Shown piece by piece: positions 12,037-20,636 of a stretch of 20,675 nt of DNA; the first letter of the stretch is position 1, and the number at the start of each line of letters is the position of its first letter. The stretch is from a virus. The notes beneath the pieces are model-generated. The model saw only the letters and a program-made list of their open reading frames with translations. It had not been told where the DNA came from and did no database searches. Where the stretch lies: positions 1 through 20,675 of the IMG/VR virus record IMGVR_UViG_3300010160_000287, one strand, 5' to 3'. A program made the position numbers and the translations under genes.

Positions 12037-13536
12037 ATGACGACAGAATCAACTGCACCAGTACAAAAGAAACTACACCCACAGGTCAAGGAGACGCTAG
12101 ACCGTATCCACGACAAGCGACAAGACGAACTCAGCAAGAATCCCTTTGTTGCGTTCACCATCCGCTACAAGAACAACCCCACGCTCTTCGTGAAGGAAGT
12201 CTTAAAAGCCAACCCCGACACTTGGCAAGAGACCTTCCTCACGCACATCGCAAAGGGCAACCGCAGAATATCTGTAAGGTCAGGGCATGGCGTAGGAAAG
12301 TCCACAGCAGCGAGCTGGGCGATCATCTGGTACTTACTGCTCAGATACCCCGTCAAGGTCGTCGTCACCGCCCCCACATCCAGCCAACTCTACGACGCAC
12401 TCTTTGCGGAACTAAAGCGCTGGGTGAAGGAACTGCCTGAGACCTTGCGGGATATGCTCGAAGTCAAGCAGGACAGGATCGAGGTCAAGGAAGCAGCGTC
12501 CGAGGCTTTCGTCTCAGCCAGAACCAGTAGGGCAGAGCAGCCAGAAGCCCTGCAAGGTGTCCACTCAGAGAATGTGATGCTGGTAGCTGACGAGGCATCT
12601 GGCATCCCAGAGGCAGTCTTTGAGGCTGCTGCGGGGTCTATGTCTGGACACAATGCCGTGACCCTTTTGCTGGGCAACCCTGTCAGAAGTTCGGGATTCT
12701 TTTACGACACCCAGAACCGACTGGCGAACGATTGGGTGACGATGAAGGTGAGCTGCAAAGACTCGCCAAGGGTCTCAGATGCCTATGTCGAAGAGATGAA
12801 GGCGCGGTACGGGGAAGAGTCGAATGCCTACCGAATAAGGGTACTAGGTGAGTTTCCAAGGTCAGACGACGACACCATCATCCCGATGGAACTCTTGGAA
12901 CTGGCAAAGCACCGAGATGTCGAGACCTCCCAGCACGCAAAACTGATCTGGGGCTTGGATGTCGCACGCTTTGGTGGCGACAGGTCTGCACTCTCGAAGA
13001 GACAGGGCAACGCATTGATTGAACCCACGAAGACTTGGAAAAACCTAGACTTGATGCAACTCACAGGCGCAGTAGTCGCGGAGTGGGAAGCCCTACCGCC
13101 AAGCCAGAGACCGCATGAGATCATGGTGGACTCGATTGGACTTGGCGCTGGCGTAGTAGACCGTCTCAGAGAACTTGGGTTGCCAGCCCGTGGCATCAAT
13201 GTCTCAGAGTCCCCCGCGATGGGTACGACTTATCGAAATCTAAGGGCAGAGCTTTGGTACAAGGCAAAGGCGTGGTTTGAGGCGCGTGACTGCCGTATCC
13301 CAAATGACGAGGAGCTGGTGGCTGAACTGGCGACGGTGAGGTACTTCTTTAGCAGCGCGGGGAAGATGCAGGTCGAGGGCAAGGACGACATTAGAAAGCG
13401 CGGTCTGAGGTCACCTGATAAGGCAGACTCGTTTGTATTGACCTTTGCGTCCGACGCTGCCGTCTCGATGTTTGGTGCGAATACGAGTCAGAAGTGGTCG
13501 CAACCGTTGAAAAGAAACCTGTCAAGGGTTGCATAA
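12037..13536 (+). CDS. terL: Terminase large subunit (packaging ATPase-nuclease)
   Basis: A 499-residue TerL. The ATPase domain has Walker A at residues 82-90 (SGHGVGKST) and Walker B ending in D185-E186 (VMLVADEAS). The C-terminal RNase H-like nuclease has D308 in GLDVARFGGDR, D365 in MVDSIGLGAG and a third acidic residue in RSPDKADSF near residue 455. Length and motif order match the P22/Sf6-type headful-packaging group, which would predict circularly permuted genomes. It translocates DNA into the prohead and cuts the concatemer. Only a weak AAGG element lies upstream, and an A-rich leader precedes the gene. Confidence 0.95.
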   Translation: MTTESTAPVQKKLHPQVKETLDRIHDKRQDELSKNPFVAFTIRYKNNPTLFVKEVLKANPDTWQETFLTHIAKGNRRISVRSGHGVGKSTAASWAIIWYLLLRYPVKVVVTAPTSSQLYDALFAELKRWVKELPETLRDMLEVKQDRIEVKEAASEAFVSARTSRAEQPEALQGVHSENVMLVADEASGIPEAVFEAAAGSMSGHNAVTLLLGNPVRSSGFFYDTQNRLANDWVTMKVSCKDSPRVSDAYVEEMKARYGEESNAYRIRVLGEFPRSDDDTIIPMELLELAKHRDVETSQHAKLIWGLDVARFGGDRSALSKRQGNALIEPTKTWKNLDLMQLTGAVVAEWEALPPSQRPHEIMVDSIGLGAGVVDRLRELGLPARGINVSESPAMGTTYRNLRAELWYKAKAWFEARDCRIPNDEELVAELATVRYFFSSAGKMQVEGKDDIRKRGLRSPDKADSFVLTFASDAAVSMFGANTSQKWSQPLKRNLSRVA

Positions 13537-13567
13537 TTCGGGTATCCCATTTCAAGGAGTCATTGAC

Positions 13568-13735
13568 ATGATGAAGAAGACAAAGACAGAGAAGAAAATC
13601 TCTAAGGTGTACAACGAATTCAAGGCTGGCAAGATGCATAGCGGATCGAAGTCTGGACCAGTCGTCAAGAACCCGAAACAAGCCTTGGCGATTGCCTTGT
13701 CCTCTGCTGGCGTGAAGCAGAAAAAGGGTAAGTAA
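13568..13735 (+). CDS. Small DUF6496-like protein
   Basis: A 55-residue very basic protein (MMKKTKTEKKISKVYNEFK). The segment FKAGKMHSGSKSGPVVKNPKQALAIALSSAG matches my recollection of the DUF6496 pattern: a small helix, a GS-rich turn and a QAxAIAL helix. The ATG at 13568 has AAGGAG 8 bases upstream and is preferred over one at 13529 inside the TerL end. Its stop overlaps the next ATG. Its charge suggests nucleic-acid binding. Confidence 0.8.
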   Translation: MMKKTKTEKKISKVYNEFKAGKMHSGSKSGPVVKNPKQALAIALSSAGVKQKKGK

Positions 13736-14217
13736 TGGCTACCTCATACCCCAAGAGCTTGCAAGGCGCAATGGACAAGATGATGTCCGACAGCGACACC
13801 AGCGAGTGTCCAGCACCCACGCAAGACATCACCCTTAATCTGAAAAACCGCGCTAAGGCGATTACGGCTGCGAAGTACGGTCCTGAGAACCCCAATCTGC
13901 CTAACGAGGCATTCTGGAGACGCAAGTCAGATACTTGGGATGTGTCGATTGACGACGCGAAGCAATCTCGTTGCGGTAACTGTGCAGCGTTTAATGTCTC
14001 CGACACCATCAAGCAATGTATTGCTGACGGCATTGGAAACGAAGCAGACCCTTGGGGAACTATCAAACTCGCTGACTTAGGGTATTGCGAGATATTCGAC
14101 TTCAAGTGCGCAGCGTCCAGAACCTGTGATGCTTGGGTTGTTGGTGGTCCTAATACTGGCGAAGCCAAGGACGAGGACATGGAAGAAGGCGAAGACTACG
14201 AGGAGAATGAAAAATGA
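13735..14217 (+). CDS. Cys-rich phage protein, possible metal binder
   Basis: A 160-residue protein. The first 60 residues are polar (residues 30-60 have a helix, LNLKNRAKAITAAKYG). From residue 78 comes a cysteine-rich core: C80-x2-C83 (RCGNCAAFN), C95, C118 (LGYCEIFD), C125 and C131 (FKCAASRTCDAW). Six clustered cysteines would suit an iron-sulphur or zinc site. The tail is strongly acidic (EDMEEGEDYEENEK). The same core is familiar from other phage genomes, where it sits near the terminase, but I know no experimental function. Its ATG shares one base with the preceding stop. Confidence 0.82.
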   Translation: MATSYPKSLQGAMDKMMSDSDTSECPAPTQDITLNLKNRAKAITAAKYGPENPNLPNEAFWRRKSDTWDVSIDDAKQSRCGNCAAFNVSDTIKQCIADGIGNEADPWGTIKLADLGYCEIFDFKCAASRTCDAWVVGGPNTGEAKDEDMEEGEDYEENEK

Positions 14218-14372
14218 AGACTGGACTTTACGCAAATATCAATGCCAAGCAAAAACGCATAGCTGCTGGCTCTGGCGAGAAGATGAACAAGGTCGGCTCT
14301 AAGGCAGCACCGTCTGCTGCCGACTTCAAACAGGCTGCCAAGACCGCCAAGAAGCCAAAGGCTAAGAAGTGA
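14214..14372 (+). CDS. Small basic phage protein, 52 aa
   Basis: A 52-residue protein beginning MKTGLYANINAKQKRIAAG, with an SGEKMNKVGSKAAPSAADF centre and a lysine-rich tail (KTAKKPKAKK). This arrangement recurs in small phage proteins next to head genes. The start overlaps the previous stop as ATGA and GAGGAG lies upstream. The end overlaps the next gene's GTG as GTGA. Probably a DNA-binding or virion-associated basic peptide. Confidence 0.78.
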   Translation: MKTGLYANINAKQKRIAAGSGEKMNKVGSKAAPSAADFKQAAKTAKKPKAKK

Positions 14373-14659
14373 GCGCAGCGTGGCAGAGGAAAGAGGGCAA
14401 GTCACCAACTGGTGGCTTAAACGCTAAAGGTCGTGCCTCTGCGAAAGCTGAAGGCATGAACCTCAAGCCCCCTGTCAAGTCTGGAGATAACCCCAGACGG
14501 GCGAGCTTTCTTGCGCGCATGGCGGGTAACGCAGGACCAGAGTACAAAAACGGTGAAAAGACCCGTCTTCTTTTGAGTCTCAACGCATGGGGTGCGTCCA
14601 GCAAGGCAGATGCCAAGGCGAAGGCGAAAGCGATCACAGCGAGAAACAAAGCCAAGTGA
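14369..14659 (+). CDS. DUF6321-like protein, GTG start
   Basis: A 96-residue basic protein. It has WQRKEGKSPTGGLNAKGRAS (residues 5-24), a KPPVKSGDNPRRASFLARMAG centre and a helical end (KTRLLLSLNAWGASSKADA). These fit my memory of the DUF6321 family of small phage proteins. The start is GTG, overlapping the previous stop as GTGA, and no ATG gives the full conserved N-terminus. The last codons overlap the glycosyltransferase-like GTG in the same way. No enzymatic motif is visible. Confidence 0.78.
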   Translation: MSAAWQRKEGKSPTGGLNAKGRASAKAEGMNLKPPVKSGDNPRRASFLARMAGNAGPEYKNGEKTRLLLSLNAWGASSKADAKAKAKAITARNKAK

Positions 14660-15345
14660 TCCCAATCTGCATTTCGACGGTCAACGGCAAAGGTTTGCCA
14701 GTTCTGCTCGAATCCATTAAGCAATACGCACCAGAGGCGTTTGTTTACTTGCGTGGCACAGAGAGAGTCGTCTCTGGGTACAAAAACGCAAGGCTTATCT
14801 TTGGCGAACCCCGTAACTTTGGCGACGATTACAACGAAGTAATCGACGACGCTCTGAAGTACGCACAGGCTTGCATCGTCTGCAATGACGATGTGGTGCT
14901 GACACCGAACTCTTACCAGCGACTCTTAGAAGATGTCGAGGTGATCCGCGAGCTGGAGGTCAATGTCGGCTGGGTGGGCGCAAGAAGTGACTATGTAAGA
15001 CCTGCGCAGAACATTCGCTACAACCCCGACGGTGATCACCTAGAGATGTGCAGATTTAAGTCCGAGCAGTTCATTCGTCACGCCAACAACATTGCACCGA
15101 TCTTTGCGTACATCTCTAGAGACGCATGGCATCACGGCAGATTCCCCCCACTTAATTGGTTCTCAGACGATGTGAGCTGCGCAGACCTCAACAATCAGGG
15201 CTACCAGCACTTTGTCTCTAGCGCCTATGTCCATCATGTCGGCAGCCAGACAACGGGCGACGACTCGAAGCAATTAGTTGCAGCGTCTGTGCCTTGGGTC
15301 AAGGAGCACCGTCCTCAGTATGTCAAGCACTTCTTTGGTTCTTAA
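14656..15345 (+). CDS. Glycosyltransferase-like protein (GT-A fold)
   Basis: A 229-residue protein whose N-terminus reads as a first Rossmann-like strand (MIPICISTVNGKGLPVLLESI), a typical start of family-2-like glycosyltransferases. An acidic metal and sugar-nucleotide motif follows (ACIVCNDDVVLTPNSY, with D-D). The later segment NWFSDDVSCADLNNQGYQHF and HHVGSQT complete the pattern seen in this fold. The GTG at 14656 is chosen because it overlaps the previous stop (GTGA); an in-frame ATG at 14587 would overlap the preceding gene for 70 bp. It probably glycosylates a virion protein or host component; the substrate is unknown. Confidence 0.8.
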   Translation: MIPICISTVNGKGLPVLLESIKQYAPEAFVYLRGTERVVSGYKNARLIFGEPRNFGDDYNEVIDDALKYAQACIVCNDDVVLTPNSYQRLLEDVEVIRELEVNVGWVGARSDYVRPAQNIRYNPDGDHLEMCRFKSEQFIRHANNIAPIFAYISRDAWHHGRFPPLNWFSDDVSCADLNNQGYQHFVSSAYVHHVGSQTTGDDSKQLVAASVPWVKEHRPQYVKHFFGS

Positions 15346-15853
15346 TCTAGGCTCTGGCAAGGACTTTCGAGACGACTGCATCAACGCAGATATTCAGTTG
15401 CGCGTCAAGCACGACTGGTTACTCGATATTTGCAATGTGCCTTGGGGCGACACCATCTCCACAAGGCTTGGTGACTTCGAGGTGCAGCCAGAGATGTTTG
15501 ACGCTATTCTTGCAAATGATGTGCTCGAACATTTGCCTGATCTGGTCGGTGCAATGACGAGCTGTAAGAAGTTATTGAAAACTGGTGGCGAGATGCGCAT
15601 CCATGTGCCTTATGACTTGAGCTATGGCGCGTGGCAAGACCCGACTCATGTGCGTGCATTCAACGAGCATTCGTGGCATTACTACACCGACTGGCATTGG
15701 CATCTTGGGTGGGAAGACAGGTTTTATGTGACTCACTTGGAATTTCGTTTCAATCCAGTCGCACAAGACCTAAAATTAACGCAAGAAGAACTGTTAAGGA
15801 CTCCGCGTGCCGTGGACTCCATGTATGTCGTATTGCAAAAGGGCAAAAAATGA
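15320..15853 (+). CDS. Class I SAM-dependent methyltransferase
   Basis: A 177-residue protein. Motif I is LNLGSGKDF near residues 8-16, the acidic ribose-binding residue falls in NADIQ, and the FDAILANDVLEHLPDL segment is the usual motif IV with the LEHL signature. It uses S-adenosylmethionine. The target cannot be deduced; sugars, small molecules or proteins are all possible. It starts at 15320, inside the last 26 bp of the glycosyltransferase-like gene, with AAGGAG 13 bases upstream (a little far). An earlier in-frame ATG at 15278 adds a non-conserved extension. Its stop overlaps the portal ATG. It may act with the glycosyltransferase to decorate a product. Confidence 0.85.
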   Translation: MSSTSLVLNLGSGKDFRDDCINADIQLRVKHDWLLDICNVPWGDTISTRLGDFEVQPEMFDAILANDVLEHLPDLVGAMTSCKKLLKTGGEMRIHVPYDLSYGAWQDPTHVRAFNEHSWHYYTDWHWHLGWEDRFYVTHLEFRFNPVAQDLKLTQEELLRTPRAVDSMYVVLQKGKK

Positions 15854-18042
15854 ACATTACCAACGAGCTGGGATTGAGCACCGACATTGCGTCACAGGTT
15901 GACCCGACGCTAGAACCTATGAATGACACAGACCTTGAAGCAATGATGGGTCAGGAGATCACAGACGCTGTGAGCTACATCGACTCTGACTTGAGTCCTA
16001 TCCGCGCTCGCGGTACTGAGTATTACCGTGGCGACCCCTTCGGAAACGAGGAAGAGGGTCGCTCGCAAGTCGTGGCGATGGAAGTGCGCGATACCGTGTC
16101 TGCCATGCTGCCGTCTTTGATGAAGGTGTTTTTTAGCAGCGAGAACACAGTCGAGTTTGTCCCGCGTGGTCCAGAGGATGTGCAAAGCGCACAGCAAGCT
16201 ACCGACTACTGCAACTATGTTTTCAACAACGACAACAACGGTTTTATGGTGACATACGCCACATTTAAAGACGCTCTGGTCAGGAAATGTGGCATTGTCA
16301 AGGTCTACATCGAGGACTCTGAGTCGGTGCGTATTGAGGAATATTCGGGGCTAGATGACCAGACCTTGCAGATTCTTATGCAAGAGGGCGACGCAGATGT
16401 GCAGATCGTTGCAAGTTACCCAGACGAGAGTATGCAAGGCGCAATGCAGATCGATCCGATGACGGGAATGCCTCTACCCCCAGCCATGATGCACGATGTA
16501 CAGGTCAAGAGGAAGATTGTCGATAAGCGCGTCCATGTAGCGTCCCTTCCCCCAGAAGAGTTGCTCTTGTCTCGCCAAGCGATGTCGTTTAAGGATGCAC
16601 CTTTTATCGGTCACCGCAAGATGGCGACTGTGGCTGAGTTGATTGGCATGGGCTACGACGAAGACGAGGTTACAGACTATGTTGGCGCGTCCGACTTGAA
16701 CGACAACGAAGAAGCTCTAGCTCGCGCACCACTAGCAAACAACCAGTTTTATAGCGAGAGCGCCAACCCGATGATGATGCGCGTCCTCTACATCGAGGGA
16801 TACGCCAAGGTTGACTTCGATGGCGACGGCATTCCTGAGTTGCGCAAGATGTGCTTTATGGGGTCTGGCTACAAGATGGTGCGTAACCTGCCAGCGTCAT
16901 ACATCCCATTTGTTGAGTTTCCTTGCGATCCAGAACCCCACACTTCACCACTTGAGGCGATGTCGATATTTGACATTACACGCGACTTACAGGAGATCAA
17001 GTCAGAAGTTATGCGCAATACGCTTGACTCTCTGGCGCAGTCTATCCATCCCCGCACCGTGATCGTTGAGGGTCAGGTCAACATTGACGACATTTTAAAT
17101 AACGAAACAGGTGCAATCATTCGTGCGCGTGCTCCAAACATGGTGCAGCCATTGGCGACACCATTCGTCGGACAGAATGCTTTTCCTGTGCTCACTTACT
17201 TAGACGAGATCAAGGAAGGTCGCACAGGAATGTCCAAGGCATCTATGGGTCTCAACCCAGATGCGTTGCAGTCGAGCACAAAGGCTGCCGTGGCTGCCAC
17301 AGTAAGCGCCAGCCAAGGACGCATTGAGCTGACTGCGCGTCTCATGGCTGAAGGCATGAAGGAGTTGTTTAAGACAATCCTATTTCTTGTCACCACTCAC
17401 CAAGACAAACCCCGCATGATCCGATTGCGCAATAAGTTTGTGCAGATTGATCCACGCGGATGGGACAACACGATGGATGTCAACATCAATATCGGTCTGG
17501 GCAATGGCGATGCGAATGAGCGCCAGATGCAGCTCATGCAGGTACTCGCCAAGCAAGAATCCATCTTGACTCAGTTCGGCTTAGAGAATGTAGTGGTGAC
17601 TCCGCAGATGTATGTCAATACATTAAAGAAGATCGTCGAGATGTCAGGAATCAAGGACGCATCGAGTTACTTCAACGACATACCAGAGGGCTACAAACCC
17701 CCACAAGCACCACAAAAGCCAAGCCCAGAAGAGGTCTTGGCGCAGGTGCAAGCCGAGTCTATTCGTGCAGATATACAGAAAAAGGCTGCCGATCTTGAGT
17801 TACAGCGCCAGAAGATGATCATGGACGACGACTTCCGACGCGATCAGATGAGCCAAGACAGGTTACTAAAACAGTATGAATTAGAGTTAAAGTACAACAC
17901 ACAGGTGAGCACCGCGCAAATTGTTGCGGAGCAGAATGTAAACCGCGAGGTTATAAAAGAGCAAAGTGCATTGGTACAACAAGTTATGGCGCAGCCACAG
18001 CAAGCACCAATGCAACCCATCAACCCCACAGGAATGGTGTAA
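15850..18042 (+). CDS. Portal protein (P22-like)
   Basis: A 730-residue portal, close to the 725 residues of P22 gp1. It begins MNITNELGLSTDIASQVDP. The segment RSQVVAMEVRDTVSAMLPSLMKVFF (from residue 72) is a hallmark of this portal family, and the DxDGDGIPE-type strand (VDFDGDGIPELRK) lies in the middle. The C-terminal 120 residues form a Gln/Lys-rich coiled coil (the barrel-like end). Twelve copies form the DNA channel at one capsid vertex and dock the terminase. The ATG at 15850 overlaps the methyltransferase stop and has AAAGGG upstream; a frame-open extension to 15631 is not coding. Confidence 0.92.
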   Translation: MNITNELGLSTDIASQVDPTLEPMNDTDLEAMMGQEITDAVSYIDSDLSPIRARGTEYYRGDPFGNEEEGRSQVVAMEVRDTVSAMLPSLMKVFFSSENTVEFVPRGPEDVQSAQQATDYCNYVFNNDNNGFMVTYATFKDALVRKCGIVKVYIEDSESVRIEEYSGLDDQTLQILMQEGDADVQIVASYPDESMQGAMQIDPMTGMPLPPAMMHDVQVKRKIVDKRVHVASLPPEELLLSRQAMSFKDAPFIGHRKMATVAELIGMGYDEDEVTDYVGASDLNDNEEALARAPLANNQFYSESANPMMMRVLYIEGYAKVDFDGDGIPELRKMCFMGSGYKMVRNLPASYIPFVEFPCDPEPHTSPLEAMSIFDITRDLQEIKSEVMRNTLDSLAQSIHPRTVIVEGQVNIDDILNNETGAIIRARAPNMVQPLATPFVGQNAFPVLTYLDEIKEGRTGMSKASMGLNPDALQSSTKAAVAATVSASQGRIELTARLMAEGMKELFKTILFLVTTHQDKPRMIRLRNKFVQIDPRGWDNTMDVNINIGLGNGDANERQMQLMQVLAKQESILTQFGLENVVVTPQMYVNTLKKIVEMSGIKDASSYFNDIPEGYKPPQAPQKPSPEEVLAQVQAESIRADIQKKAADLELQRQKMIMDDDFRRDQMSQDRLLKQYELELKYNTQVSTAQIVAEQNVNREVIKEQSALVQQVMAQPQQAPMQPINPTGMV

Positions 18043-18045
18043 AGA

Positions 18046-18312
18046 TTGAGTAAACAAGAAGAAGATGTAAGAAAAGGCAAGAAGGCTGAGTCGCTTATCG
18101 CTGACGAGGCTTTCTCAACTGCATTACTAAAAATGGAGAATGATGCCGTCTGGTTTTGGAAAGATACGAAACCAGAGGACATCACGAAGAGAGAACACGC
18201 TTGGCATATGCTGCGTGCGATTGACAACTTCCGAACCGAGATTTCCAAAATCATGGACAACGGAAAAGTCGCACAGCGCCAGATTGAGCGTGAACAAAAA
18301 TCGTTGGTGTAA
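18046..18312 (+). CDS. Small post-portal phage protein, TTG start
   Basis: An 88-residue helical protein. It starts at TTG 18046, 3 bases after the portal stop, giving MSKQEEDVRKGKKAESLIADE. The N-terminus matches small proteins that commonly follow the portal in such phages, so the TTG is preferred to the ATG at codon 30. It has a WFWKDTKPED segment and a coil-like C-terminal half (FRTEISKIMDNGKVAQRQIEREQK). It may be a head-completion or scaffold-related factor. Confidence 0.75.
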   Translation: MSKQEEDVRKGKKAESLIADEAFSTALLKMENDAVWFWKDTKPEDITKREHAWHMLRAIDNFRTEISKIMDNGKVAQRQIEREQKSLV

Positions 18313-18324
18313 AGGAAGTAGGAA

Positions 18325-19305
18325 ATGGAAATAACACAACCTATGACCGTAGCTGATGCAGCTAGTGCTCTTGATCAATTGATGTTGCCGTTGGACGGAG
18401 AACAGCAGAAAACTGACAAGGCGCGTTTGACCGAGGATAACTCCGAAGTCGCGGTTTCTGTCGATGAAGAACTCGATGTGCAAGACGACGAATTGAGTGA
18501 CGAAACGACAGAGGAACAGTCTGAAGAAGGTGAAGAAACCGAAGAAGAAGAACAGCCAACCGAGGTCTACACCGTCAAAGTTGACGGCAAAGAGGTCGAG
18601 GTCACGCTAGACGAACTTCAAAAAGGATATTCCCGAACACAGGACTACACACGAAAGACACAGCAAATTGCAGAGACCCGTAAAGCGGTTGAAGCAGAAG
18701 CAGGTGCTATTCGTGCCGAGCGTGAACAGTACGCCCAGTTATTGGGAGCGTTGAAACAGCAACTTGAGTCAACTGAAGCACCTGTCGATATGGATCGACT
18801 CTATAACGAAGATCCCATCGAGTGGGTGAGACAGTCAGAAGTGATGCGCCAGAGGCAAGACAAACTCGCAGCTATTCAGTCTGAACAGCAGCGACTGTCG
18901 CAACTTACAGCGCAACAAAGAGCACAGGAGATGAACGCTCACCTTGCGACACAGCAAGAAGCCCTGATCCAAGCCGTACCTGAGTGGAAAGATTCCAAGA
19001 AGGCACAGGCTGAAAAAGCTCTACTCGTCGAATTCGGTAAGAAAATCGGATTCAGCGATGATGAACTCAAGAATGTTTATGACCACAGAGCTGTCGTTGC
19101 GTTGCGTAAAGCAGCGCTATACGATCAGATGATGTCCAAGCGTGGACAGATCAAGCCTGTGATCAACAACGGTCCTCGCCCCGCCAAGCCTAGTGCAGCA
19201 GGTCGCGTCTCCACATCAACTGAAAGTACACGCGCAAAACAGCGTCTTGCAAAGTCAGGTCGCGTCGATGACGCTGCCTCCGCAATTGAACTTTTATTGA
19301 AATAG
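18325..19305 (+). CDS. Putative scaffolding protein
   Basis: A 326-residue protein of scaffold architecture. The first 80 residues are very acidic (runs such as TEEQSEEGEETEEEEQ). A small beta-rich piece (VYTVKVDGKEVEVTLDELQKG) leads into YSRTQDYTRKTQQIAETRK, followed by a long Gln/Glu-rich helical region (residues 110-215), good for coiled coils. A basic C-terminal tail (GPRPAKPSAAGRVS...AKQRLAKSGR) could bind the capsid shell. It lies between portal and major capsid, the usual scaffold position. AAAGGAAG precedes the ATG. Assembly function is inferred from order and composition. Confidence 0.85.
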   Translation: MEITQPMTVADAASALDQLMLPLDGEQQKTDKARLTEDNSEVAVSVDEELDVQDDELSDETTEEQSEEGEETEEEEQPTEVYTVKVDGKEVEVTLDELQKGYSRTQDYTRKTQQIAETRKAVEAEAGAIRAEREQYAQLLGALKQQLESTEAPVDMDRLYNEDPIEWVRQSEVMRQRQDKLAAIQSEQQRLSQLTAQQRAQEMNAHLATQQEALIQAVPEWKDSKKAQAEKALLVEFGKKIGFSDDELKNVYDHRAVVALRKAALYDQMMSKRGQIKPVINNGPRPAKPSAAGRVSTSTESTRAKQRLAKSGRVDDAASAIELLLK

Positions 19306-19315
19306 AGGCACTTAA

Positions 19316-20278
19316 ATGGCAATCGTAACCAACACATTCACCACATTTGATGCGAAGGGTATCCGAGAGGACTTATCCAACATCATCACTAACATCGCTC
19401 CCGAAGAGACTCCTTACATGAGTAACATCGGTCGTGAGTCAATCACCAACTCTTTGTTTGAATATCAAACAGACACACTCGCAGCAGCAGCAGCTAACAA
19501 GCAGCTCGAAGGCGACGATGTGACTTCTTTTGATAGCGTTACAGCTACTGTGCGTCTGCAAAACTACGCTCAGATCAGTCGTAAAACAATCGTCTTGTCT
19601 GCTACTGAAGAGACAGTTAACAAGGCAGGAAGAAAATCTGAATTGGCATACCAAATTGCCAAGCGTAGCGCTGAACTAAAGCGTGATCAAGAGTTCTCAA
19701 TGCTTAATGGCGCTATCGCTGCTGCTGGTAGCACTTCAGTTGCTCGCGGTACTGCTTCTTTGCAAGCCTATATCAAGACTAACTACGATATGCAGACCAA
19801 CGGTGCTAACCCATCGTATACAACTTTGCCTAACAGCTCTCGTACCGACGGCAATGTGCGTACCTTTACAGAAACCATTTTGAAGAATGTTATTCAACAA
19901 GTTTGGACTGCTGGCGGTACACCAAAAATCTTGATGACTGGTCCAGTCAACAAGCAGCGCGTGTCTGGCTTCTCTGGTATCGCATCTTCACGCTTCAACA
20001 TCGATGGCGGTGCTCGTCCTGCAACCATCATTGGCGCAGCAGACATTTATGTGTCTGACTTCGGCAATGTGCAAGTCGTGCCTAACCGCTTCCAGCGCGA
20101 GCGTGACGCTTTCGTGATCGATCCAGATTACGCAAAGATGACCGTGTTACGCCCATACCAACAAGTTGAGTTGGCAAAGACTGGCGACGCTGAGAAGCGT
20201 ATGCTTATCGTTGAGTGGGGTCACAAGGTGTTGGCTGAGAATGCCCACGGCATTGCTGCTGACTTGATCACTTCTTGA
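19316..20278 (+). CDS. Major capsid protein (SU10/DUF5309-like)
   Basis: A 320-residue HK97-fold major capsid protein. It begins MAIVTNTFTTFDAKGIREDL, then APEETPYMSNIGRESITNSLFEYQTDTL, which is the start typical of SU10/DUF5309 capsid proteins. The middle has SELKRDQEFSMLNGAIAA and the C-terminal half carries DIYVSDFGNVQVVPNRFQR and an LIVEWGHKV end. Codon use is regular and the gene is likely highly expressed. AGAGG is close before the ATG, and a strong terminator follows within 12 bases of the stop. Several hundred copies build the head. Confidence 0.92.
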   Translation: MAIVTNTFTTFDAKGIREDLSNIITNIAPEETPYMSNIGRESITNSLFEYQTDTLAAAAANKQLEGDDVTSFDSVTATVRLQNYAQISRKTIVLSATEETVNKAGRKSELAYQIAKRSAELKRDQEFSMLNGAIAAAGSTSVARGTASLQAYIKTNYDMQTNGANPSYTTLPNSSRTDGNVRTFTETILKNVIQQVWTAGGTPKILMTGPVNKQRVSGFSGIASSRFNIDGGARPATIIGAADIYVSDFGNVQVVPNRFQRERDAFVIDPDYAKMTVLRPYQQVELAKTGDAEKRMLIVEWGHKVLAENAHGIAADLITS

Positions 20279-20289
20279 TCTAACTAGCG

Positions 20290-20319
20290 AAGGGTCTGGG
20301 GCAACTCAGACCCTTTTTT
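20290..20319 (+). terminator. Intrinsic terminator after capsid gene
   Basis: AAGGGTCTG (20290-20298) pairs with CAGACCCTT (20307-20315), with an 8-nt loop, then six T residues (20314-20319). It ends the high-level head-gene transcript, or reduces read-through to the genes that follow. Confidence 0.9.
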
Positions 20320-20321
20320 AC

Positions 20322-20636
20322 ATGAGCGAAAAAAGACTATTTAACACAGACGAAGATCAGGGAATAACCCGTTACTTCCACTACGACGAAGAGACAGATC
20401 AGGCAACGATTCAGACACAACAAGATGTGACTGCGATCATTGAAGAGAATAAACAAGAGTACGCACAGGTTGATGAGCGTGCTCGCTGGAGTGAGTGGAA
20501 CAGAGTTGCCAGCATCCCTATGTCTATTTACTTTCAGCTCAAGGCTGAAGGCAAGCTAGATGACCAAGCGTATATGAAGCGCTGGTTAAATGATCCCGAA
20601 AACAAATACTTCAGAACTAGATCAGGACAAGTATGA
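20322..20636 (+). CDS. Conserved-type phage protein after capsid gene
   Basis: A 104-residue protein (MSEKRLFNTDEDQGITRYFHYDEETDQATIQTQQDVTAIIEENKQ...). A beta-hairpin-like N-terminus is followed by helices, with a WSEWNRVASIPMSIYFQLKAEG segment and WLNDPENKYFRTR near the end. The arrangement looks like a small conserved protein seen after the capsid gene in related phages (recollection only). The ATG comes 2 bases after the terminator T-tract and has no ribosome-binding site of its own. Its stop overlaps the next gene's ATG. Confidence 0.85.
   Translation: MSEKRLFNTDEDQGITRYFHYDEETDQATIQTQQDVTAIIEENKQEYAQVDERARWSEWNRVASIPMSIYFQLKAEGKLDDQAYMKRWLNDPENKYFRTRSGQV

Noticed and set aside
13665-14180. 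A 171-codon minus-strand frame opposite the Cys-rich protein.
   Set aside because: The plus-strand gene has overlaps with both neighbours and a patterned cysteine core; the antisense frame has no supporting signal.
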